Origin: Syntrophomonadaceae bacterium
GTDB taxonomy: Bacteria; Bacillota; Dethiobacteria; PWVN01
Reading direction: 5' to 3'
Assembly: GCA_003561835.1 (NCBI GenBank)
Contig: PWVN01000198.1
Location: forward strand, 1 to 10,031
DNA: 10,031 nucleotides
The notes under the pieces were generated by a model. The model worked only from the letters and a program-made list of their open reading frames with translations. It had not been told where the DNA came from and made no database searches. Position numbers and translations under genes: made by a program. Below, in pieces: positions 6,258 through 10,031 of this stretch. The number at the start of each line of letters is the position of its first letter. The stretch's first letter is position 1.

Positions 6258-6788
6258 ATGGGAGAAGGCCTGCGGGTTGTCCTGACAGAAGAGGAGATCA
6301 AGAGGAAGGTTAGGGAACTGGGGGAAACCCTCTCCCGGGATTACCAGGGGGACGACCCGGTCCTCATCAGCGTCCTGCGGGGGAGCGTCTACTTCGCCGT
6401 GGATTTGAGCCGGCACATCTCAACCCCCTTTACCCTGGACTTCATCAGCATCTCCCGCTACGGGGGAAACGCCAACCCCTTTGGGATCGTGCGGATCACC
6501 AAGGACCTGGACGTGAACATCGCTTCCCGGCACGTCCTGGTGGTGGAGGATATCGTGGATACGGGACTGAGCCTCAATTATCTCCTGCGGAACCTGAAGA
6601 CCCGGGACCCCGCCAGCCTGAAGGTCTGCACCCTTTTAAATGTGGAGGAGAGGAGGATCGTGGATGTGCCCGTGGACTACAAGGGATTCGACCTGCCGGA
6701 CATTTTTGTGGTGGGCTACGGCCTGGACTATAACGAAGAATACCGGAACCTGACCCACATCGCCGAGCTGAAGCGGCCCGGCAGGTAA
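6258..6788 (+). CDS. hpt: Hypoxanthine (guanine) phosphoribosyltransferase
   Basis: A 176-residue cytoplasmic purine-salvage enzyme. It converts hypoxanthine or guanine plus PRPP to IMP or GMP and pyrophosphate. Motifs in order: LRGS (40-43, pyrophosphate loop), SRYGG (66-70, flexible catalytic loop), VLVVEDIVDTGLS (93-105, the PRPP-binding signature with the acidic pair E97/D98) and YKGFDLPDIFVVGYGLDYNEEYRNL (from 141, purine-base pocket and C-terminal segment of bacterial HPRTs). Length is normal. AAGGAAAGGA ends 7 nt before the ATG. It is the second gene of the operon with the kinase fusion. It is not beside tilS and ftsH, its frequent partners in Firmicutes. A long hairpin begins 12 nt after the stop. 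GPT or XPRT specificity is less likely given the full C-terminal HPRT motif. Confidence 0.95.
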   Translation: MGEGLRVVLTEEEIKRKVRELGETLSRDYQGDDPVLISVLRGSVYFAVDLSRHISTPFTLDFISISRYGGNANPFGIVRITKDLDVNIASRHVLVVEDIVDTGLSLNYLLRNLKTRDPASLKVCTLLNVEERRIVDVPVDYKGFDLPDIFVVGYGLDYNEEYRNLTHIAELKRPGR

Positions 6789-6791
6789 GGG

Positions 6792-6838
6792 AAAAAAAAT
6801 AAGTTTACTTTGGGGGCCTGACCCCGAAAGTAAACTTA
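6792..6838 (-). terminator. Long hairpin terminator of the structured RNA gene, convergent with hpt
   Basis: TAAGTTTACTTT (6800-6811) and AAAGTAAACTTA (6827-6838) pair perfectly over 12 bp. Inside, GGGG pairs with CCCC after one G-G mismatch, leaving a 5-nt loop. On the minus strand the stem is followed directly by TTTTTTTT (6799-6792), a strong rho-independent terminator. On the plus strand no T-run follows, so it would stop the hpt transcript poorly. It may still serve as a 3' stabilising hairpin for hpt. Confidence 0.85.
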
Positions 6839-7169
6839 CCGGCCATAAAAGCACCAGATTCCAACAGGCCTTCCAACTCCCCGCCGGGTATCCTACCGAC
6901 CATCTCCGATTAAGTTTCCGCCTCTGCTTACACAGTGGTTTTATCCTTAATCTCCGGCCTTCGTGACTCCCGTTCCCGGGCTACTCCAGGCTTCCCCGTT
7001 GCTGCTCAGGAGGTTTCAATCCCTTCTGCAGCAACTTTCCACCTGCGGCCCTGCGGCGGTCCAGCCCCCCTGGATCTCGTTGAGGTTCGATTCCGGCTTT
7101 CGCCTTCCTCTTCCTCCGAGTCCCTCCGAAGCTGCACCCGGTTCGTCTTTCAGTCTCTCGGAATCTGGT
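6792..7169 (-). ncRNA. Predicted free-standing structured RNA of unknown class
   Basis: The minus strand carries a full RNA-gene layout with no convincing reading frame. The predicted 5' end ACCAGATTCC (7169-7160) is perfectly complementary to GGAATCTGGT (6862-6853), closing a domain of about 317 nt. Inside I can trace several hairpins. GTTGCTGC (7035-7028) pairs with GCAGCAAC (7005-6998). CCCG-GGAA-CGGG (6980-6969) and GGC-GAAA-GCC (7104-7095) have GNRA loops. TCCAG/CTGGA lies at 7074-7060. GATTAAG (6952-6946) pairs with CTTAATC (6914-6908) and encloses a CC-A-CTG/CAG-A-GG hairpin. GGTA-GGA-TACC is at 6897-6887. Upstream is a TTGACA promoter; downstream is a strong terminator. I see no RNase P CR-I motif, no tmRNA ends and no SRP GGAA/AGCAGCC signature. 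HEARO (IscB-type), OLE-like or unnamed RNA remain open. Confidence 0.7.
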
Positions 7170-7175
7170 AATGCT

Positions 7176-7204
7176 ATTTTCTCACGGACAGGCTTTTTTG
7201 TCAA
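7176..7204 (-). promoter_or_regulatory. Promoter of the structured RNA gene
   Basis: On the minus strand a perfect TTGACA (7204-7199), a 17-bp spacer and GAAAAT (7181-7176). The expected start at about 7169 is exactly the first base of the 5' strand of the RNA closing helix. Confidence 0.7.
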
Positions 7205-7251
7205 GACCTTTTTGCGAATTTTTAAAGAATTTTTTCAAAGGTTTTTCAAAG
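7205..7251 (-). promoter_or_regulatory. Phased A-tracts / UP-like element upstream of the RNA promoter
   Basis: T-runs on the plus strand at 7209-7213, 7219-7223, 7230-7235 and 7242-7246 have centres 10-12 bp apart, so they face the same side of the helix. TTTTTCAAAG occurs twice (7231-7240 and 7242-7251). Such AT-rich, curved DNA directly upstream of -35 is typical of strong stable-RNA promoters. Confidence 0.55.
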
Positions 7252-7269
7252 CTCAATTGGCAGAGTAAA

Positions 7270-7282
7270 GGCACCCGGTGCC
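7270..7282 (-). terminator. Weak hairpin after the SCP2 gene
   Basis: GGCAC-CGG-GTGCC on the minus strand, followed by TTTACTCT. It lies 16 bp after the SCP2 stop. The T-run is short, so termination would be partial at best. Confidence 0.35.
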
Positions 7283-7298
7283 GGGGAAAAGGGTTTTT

Positions 7299-7610
7299 CT
7301 ACCCCAGAAGGGACTGGAGCTTCAGCGCCAGGGACATATCACCCTTGATCTTGATCCTGCCGGAAAAAAAGGCGGAGGTGGCGCTCATCTTCCCTTCAGC
7401 CAGGGCCCTGAAGTCCTCCACCGTCATGCTGACGGTCAGGCTGGGCTCCTCCGCCAGGCCCTCGTGAACCTGGCCTTTTCCCTCCACGATGTCCACGTAG
7501 AAGTCCCCGCCCTCCTCGCCATCCAGGCGGAATTGATAGACTGCCGTCCCCTCCAGGGGGTTCTCCGCTACCTTTTCCTTCACCCCTGCCAGAATTTTTT
7601 CATAGGCCAT
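7299..7610 (-). CDS. SCP2 sterol-carrier-like lipid-binding protein
   Basis: A 103-residue single-domain protein of the SCP2 fold, full length for the bacterial family. It begins MAYEKILAGVKEKV. The core GTAVYQFRLDGEEGGDFYVDI is followed by the characteristic PSLTVSMTVEDFRALAEGKMSATSAFFSGRIKIKGDMSLALKLQSLL (about 56-102). The FxxGRIKIKGDM segment is the most diagnostic part. Such proteins bind fatty acyl-CoA or other hydrophobic ligands in the cytoplasm. The ATG at 7610 has AAGGAGG 11 nt upstream; the longer open frame (to 7874) runs through the end of the thiolase and is not real. It lies 112 bp downstream of the thiolase on the same strand, a classic pairing in lipid metabolism. Confidence 0.92.
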   Translation of the reverse strand: MAYEKILAGVKEKVAENPLEGTAVYQFRLDGEEGGDFYVDIVEGKGQVHEGLAEEPSLTVSMTVEDFRALAEGKMSATSAFFSGRIKIKGDMSLALKLQSLLG

Positions 7611-7722
7611 AGAATACGACTCCTCCTTTTTCTCGTTTGATTGAATTCTGCCAACGGGCCCCCTGCGCCCAGGCCCTTCCCCGGGGATGCCTGCTCTTCT
7701 TCCTTCTCTCCCATCGCCTTCC

Positions 7723-8868
7723 TCAGGGAAGCCTCTCCAGGATGGTGGCGATCCCCAGCCCCCAACCGATGCACAGGGACACCAGGCCGAAGCGCTCCTC
7801 CCTATCTTCCAGCTCATGGAGGAGGGTGGTGGCCAGGCGGACCCCGGTGCAGCCCAGAGGATGCCCCAGGGCAATGGCCCCTCCCAGGGGATTGACTTTC
7901 CGGGGGTCGGGGGCCAGCTCTTTCAACCAGGCCAGGACAACGGGGGCAAAGGCCTCGTTGATCTCAAAAATGTCGATATCTTCAACCTTCATGCGGGCCC
8001 TGGCCAGCACCTTTCGGGTGGCCGGGATGGGCCCCGTCAGCATGATGGTGGGGTCAACGCCAACCAGGGCGCCGGAAGCAAACCGGGCCCGGGGCTTAAA
8101 CCCCAGTTCTTCAGCCTTATCCCGCGACATAACCAGCATGGCGGCAGCACCGTCGGTGATCTGGCTGGAGTTGCCGGCTGTGATGACGCCTCCCTCCTGG
8201 AAAGCGGGGGGCAGGGCGGCCAGTTTTTCCGGGGTGGTTTCGGGCCGAATGGTCTCATCCCGGGCAAAAAGAAACTCCTTCCCTTCCCCGTTGACTCCCC
8301 TGACGGGGACGATCTCCCGACCGAAGGCCCCTTCCCGCTGCCCCTTCAGGGCCTTCATGTGGCTTTCATAGGCGAAGGCGTCCAGTTCTTCCCGGGTCAG
8401 GCTCCACCGTTGGGCAATCATTTCCGCCGATATCCCCTGGTGGACCATCCGGTACTTGTCCTCCACCTTCGGGCTCAAGGGGCCCCCGTCGCTGCCGATG
8501 GGAACCCGGGTCATGCTCTCCGTCCCTGCAGCCAGAACCACATCCTGCATCCCCGACATGATCCCCTGGGCCGCCCAGTTCAAGGCCTGAAGCCCCGAGC
8601 CGCACATACGGTTGAGGCTGACGGCGGGCACCTCCGCCGGCAGGTCCGAAATGAGCCCCGCCAGGCGCCCCACATTGAGCCCCTGCTCCCCGATCTGGGT
8701 GACGCACCCCACCAGCAGGTCGTCCACCAGGCGGGGGTCCAGTCCTGTGCGGGCCAGCAGGGCGTTGATGACCTCCGCCAGGAGGTCGTCGGGACGGGTA
8801 TCCCGCAGGGATCCCTTTTTCTTCCCCATGGGGGAGCGTAGAGCTTCCACGATGACGGCATCCCGCAA
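7723..8868 (-). CDS. Acetyl-CoA acetyltransferase / 3-ketoacyl-CoA thiolase
   Basis: A 381-residue thiolase. The nucleophile is C89 in NRMCGSGLQAL. NEAFAPV is at 304-310, H336 lies in GHPLGCTG (335-342), and the second catalytic cysteine is C366 in LCIGWGLGIATILER. All catalytic residues of degradative/biosynthetic thiolases are therefore present. The reaction is reversible cleavage of 3-ketoacyl-CoA by CoA, or condensation of two acetyl-CoA. Chain-length preference cannot be read. One small oddity is W369 in the CxG loop, where Gly or a small residue is usual. The start is TTG 8868, with AAGG of AAGGAAGGTGAG 9 nt upstream, and gives the family-typical start (M)RDAVIVEALRSP. It heads an operon with the SCP2 gene and has a near-consensus promoter about 125-150 bp upstream. 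Confidence 0.95.
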   Translation of the reverse strand: MRDAVIVEALRSPMGKKKGSLRDTRPDDLLAEVINALLARTGLDPRLVDDLLVGCVTQIGEQGLNVGRLAGLISDLPAEVPAVSLNRMCGSGLQALNWAAQGIMSGMQDVVLAAGTESMTRVPIGSDGGPLSPKVEDKYRMVHQGISAEMIAQRWSLTREELDAFAYESHMKALKGQREGAFGREIVPVRGVNGEGKEFLFARDETIRPETTPEKLAALPPAFQEGGVITAGNSSQITDGAAAMLVMSRDKAEELGFKPRARFASGALVGVDPTIMLTGPIPATRKVLARARMKVEDIDIFEINEAFAPVVLAWLKELAPDPRKVNPLGGAIALGHPLGCTGVRLATTLLHELEDREERFGLVSLCIGWGLGIATILERLP

Positions 8869-8990
8869 TCCCTCTCACCTTCCTCCCTTCGGCCCAAAGA
8901 TCCGGAAAGCCCCCGGGGCCTGCCGGCAGCAGCCTTGATCAGAGAAACCGGTAAATTTTCCCTGCGCCAAATGTTGCTGGATATAATATT

Positions 8991-9019
8991 ATTATAGTGA
9001 AACTTTTAACTTTTGTAAA
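8991..9019 (-). promoter_or_regulatory. Sigma-A promoter of the thiolase-SCP2 operon
   Basis: On the minus strand TTTACA (9019-9014), a 17-bp spacer and TATAAT (8996-8991). This is one of the best promoters in the window. The start near 8984 leaves a leader of about 115 nt that is GC-rich and contains the CTGCCGGCAG palindrome (8920-8929). An ATAATATTAT palindrome overlaps the -10 and start site and could be an operator. Confidence 0.75.
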
Positions 9020-9029
9020 TACAATTTCC

Positions 9030-9126
9030 CGCTCCTTAGTCCTTGTGCCGCCTCCTTCTCCTTGCTGCTTTTTTCTCTTCGCTGTTTCCTTCTCCTTGTA
9101 CCCCTTCCCTCTCTTTCCCTCAGGGC
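9030..9126. other. Polypurine/polypyrimidine tract between the flavin reductase and thiolase genes
   Basis: The plus strand is almost pure C/T for about 95 bases. CCTTCTCCTTG occurs twice (about 9054-9064 and 9088-9098). On the minus strand this is an A/G-rich tract with several AAGGAG motifs. No protein of recognisable composition is encoded here. Confidence 0.55.
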
Positions 9127-9127
9127 C

Positions 9128-9691
9128 TTACTTTTTCAGGGAAAACCCGATGGGGAGGCCCAGGGTCCTGACCCCTAGATACTGGCCGGCGGCGGCATAG
9201 CCCAGGACGGGAGCCTTCTCCATGTCCACCTTGCCCTTCTCGTCGCAGATGCTTTCCTCCACCTGGACGCCGACCACCTCGCCCAGAAAGGCGTGGTGGG
9301 CCCCCAGGGGCAGGATTTGCCGCACCCGGCACTCCAGGCTGATGGGGCACTCAGAGATGGCTGGGGCCTGCTGCAGGGCCCCCATTTGGGGGGTCAGGTT
9401 GAAGCGCTGGAATTTTTGCACCTTTCGCCCGCTCACCCTGCCGCAGCTGTCCACCACTTCCGCCTGGCTTTCCAGGGGGATGTTCACCACAAACTCCCCC
9501 GTTTCCTTGATGATGTCGTAGGAATGGCGGCCGGGCCGCACGGCGATGGAGACCATGGGGGGGTCGGAGCAGACCACCCCCACCCAGGCCAGGGTGATGA
9601 TGTTGGGTTCTTCCCCTTCCCTGCCGCAGGAAATCAGGGCAGCGGGCACGGGGGCCAGCAGGATTTGAGGTTTCAGCTGTTTCTTGGCCAA
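9128..9691 (-). CDS. Flavin-reductase-like FMN-binding protein (flavoredoxin family)
   Basis: A 187-residue protein of the flavin-reductase-like split-barrel family. Diagnostic parts are LLAPVPAALISC (11-22), NIITLAWVGVVCSDPPMVSIAVRPGRHSYDIIKETGEFVVNIP (30-72, FMN-binding and dimer segment, SDPPMVSIAV especially), CPISLECRVRQILPLGAHHAFLGEVVGVQVEE (115-146) and GYAAAGQYLGVRTLGLPIGFSLKK at the C-terminus. Relatives are flavoredoxins of sulfate reducers and NAD(P)H:flavin oxidoreductases, which transfer electrons or supply reduced flavin. The open frame extends to 9766, but AAAGGAGG lies 8 nt before TTG 9691, and the family begins there. It is transcribed away from tatC, separated by the tatC terminator, so it is probably monocistronic. 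I could not place its promoter with confidence. Confidence 0.9.
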   Translation of the reverse strand: MAKKQLKPQILLAPVPAALISCGREGEEPNIITLAWVGVVCSDPPMVSIAVRPGRHSYDIIKETGEFVVNIPLESQAEVVDSCGRVSGRKVQKFQRFNLTPQMGALQQAPAISECPISLECRVRQILPLGAHHAFLGEVVGVQVEESICDEKGKVDMEKAPVLGYAAAGQYLGVRTLGLPIGFSLKK

Positions 9692-9699
9692 AAAGAATT

Positions 9700-9707
9700 C
9701 CTCCTTT
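9700..9707 (-). promoter_or_regulatory. Ribosome site fixing the TTG start of the flavin-reductase-like gene
   Basis: AAAGGAGG on the minus strand, 8 nt before TTG 9691. No comparable site precedes the upstream in-frame ATG at 9766. Confidence 0.75.
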
Positions 9708-9800
9708 GTGTATGTAAAATTCCCTTCCACAGGATATTTTCTCCCTTTACGGTATATAACCTGCATTTTTGCGGATATTTTGCAGAGACGTTACACTATA

Positions 9801-9815
9801 TTCTTTCCCAAAGAA
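9801..9815. other. Inverted repeat TTCTTT-CCC-AAAGAA
   Basis: Perfect 6-bp dyad with a 3-bp centre, next to a TATAGT -10-like box (9800-9795 on the minus strand). It could be an operator for the flavin-reductase-like gene, or simply part of the A-rich terminator flank. Confidence 0.3.
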
Positions 9816-9839
9816 AAAAATCCCCGGGTTGCAGGGATT
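9812..9839 (-). terminator. Rho-independent terminator after tatC
   Basis: On the minus strand AATCCC (9839-9834) pairs with GGGATT (9824-9819) around a 9-nt loop, followed by TTTTTC. It lies about 26 bp after the tatC stop. Confidence 0.75.
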
Positions 9840-9865
9840 GTTAACCCGTCTTTCGTATTTTTTCG

Positions 9866-10031
9866 TCAGCGGTCCTGTTGGCGCTTCTCCTGCCGGGCCC
9901 TTCCCCGCTCCGTCAGGCGGATCAGGAAAACCCCCATCTCGTAAAGAAGCATCAGGGGCCCAATCATGAGGAGCTGGGAGAACACATCCGGGGGGGTGAT
10001 GATGGCGGAGACGATGGCGATGACCAGAACG
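9866..10031 (-). CDS. tatC: Sec-independent protein translocase TatC, C-terminal part (cut by window edge)
   Basis: Only the last 54 residues are visible. The sequence VLVIAIVSAIITPPDVFSQLLMIGPLMLLYEMGVFLIRL matches the end of TatC. The AIITPPDxxSQLLM segment between the last two membrane helices and the LLYEMG motif in the final helix are highly conserved in the family. A charged cytoplasmic tail follows (TERGRARQEKRQQDR) and ends in TGA at 9868-9866. TatC is the receptor of the twin-arginine system, which exports folded, cofactor-bearing proteins across the membrane. Genes for TatA or other partners would lie upstream, beyond the right edge. A terminator follows immediately, so tatC is the last gene of its transcript. 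Confidence 0.93.
   Translation of the reverse strand, partial: VLVIAIVSAIITPPDVFSQLLMIGPLMLLYEMGVFLIRLTERGRARQEKRQQDR

Noticed and set aside
7010..7026. GGGATTGAAACC on the minus strand, resembling the conserved end of CRISPR repeats
   Set aside because: There is a single occurrence with no spaced copies, and it forms the loop region of the GTTGCTGC/GCAGCAAC hairpin in the structured RNA.
7083..7095. AGGTTCGATTCCG on the plus strand, resembling a tRNA T-arm
   Set aside because: No D-arm, anticodon arm or acceptor pairing fits around it, and the promoter and terminator evidence places the gene on the opposite strand.
7016..7204. Minus-strand 62-codon reading frame overlapping the RNA
   Set aside because: Its first codon is the TTG of the -35 box, so it could not be in the transcript from that promoter. 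It has no ribosome site, and the composition looks random.
6935..7268. Plus-strand reading frames across the RNA locus (78 and 101 codons)
   Set aside because: They are Ser/Pro-rich, low-quality translations antisense to a better-supported RNA, with no ribosome sites.
7687..8841. Long plus-strand open frame (384 codons) opposite the thiolase
   Set aside because: It is the shadow of a GC-rich gene. The translation is Gly/Pro/His-rich without motifs, while the minus frame has every thiolase motif.

Overview
The window reads as chromosomal DNA of a moderately GC-rich, probably anaerobic Firmicute. I infer a Clostridia relative of the Peptococcaceae/Moorellaceae type. The support is strong AAGGAGG-type ribosome sites, frequent TTG and GTG starts, sigma-A promoters with TATAAT boxes, rho-independent terminators, a Cys-rich iron-sulfur flavoprotein, and a sigma-54 activator beside lipid and acyl-CoA enzymes. 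The genus cannot be fixed from sequence alone.

Left part (1-2646). On the minus strand are the N-terminus of a membrane protein cut by the window edge, an iron-sulfur-flavoprotein-like NAD(P)H:FMN reductase, and an orphan four-helix membrane protein with its own promoter region and terminator. A gene-free stretch holding a 25-bp tandem duplication follows. After it comes a plus-strand SDR oxidoreductase of the FabG type.

Middle (2647-6788). A nitronate monooxygenase/FabK-like flavoprotein and a PAS-AAA+-HTH sigma-54 activator lie on the minus strand. The activator is divergent from a plus-strand two-gene operon. That operon encodes an unusual fusion (cytidylate-kinase-like P-loop domain plus a PD-(D/E)XK-like domain) and a hypoxanthine phosphoribosyltransferase, suggesting a nucleotide-salvage or nucleotide-sensing pair.

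6789-7298 has no protein gene. On its minus strand I find what looks like a complete free-standing structured RNA gene: phased A-tracts, a TTGACA promoter, about 320 nt whose two ends pair perfectly over 10 bp, several internal hairpins with GNRA loops, and a long hairpin followed by eight Ts. It does not match RNase P, tmRNA, SRP or 6S RNA as far as I can judge by eye. It is the most interesting object in the window.

Right part (7299-10031). A minus-strand thiolase-SCP2 operon with a near-consensus promoter is followed by a flavin-reductase-like protein with a TTG start and by the C-terminus of TatC, which has its own terminator. The thiolase, SCP2 protein, SDR and FabK-like protein all fit acyl-CoA or lipid metabolism, but they are not one transcription unit.
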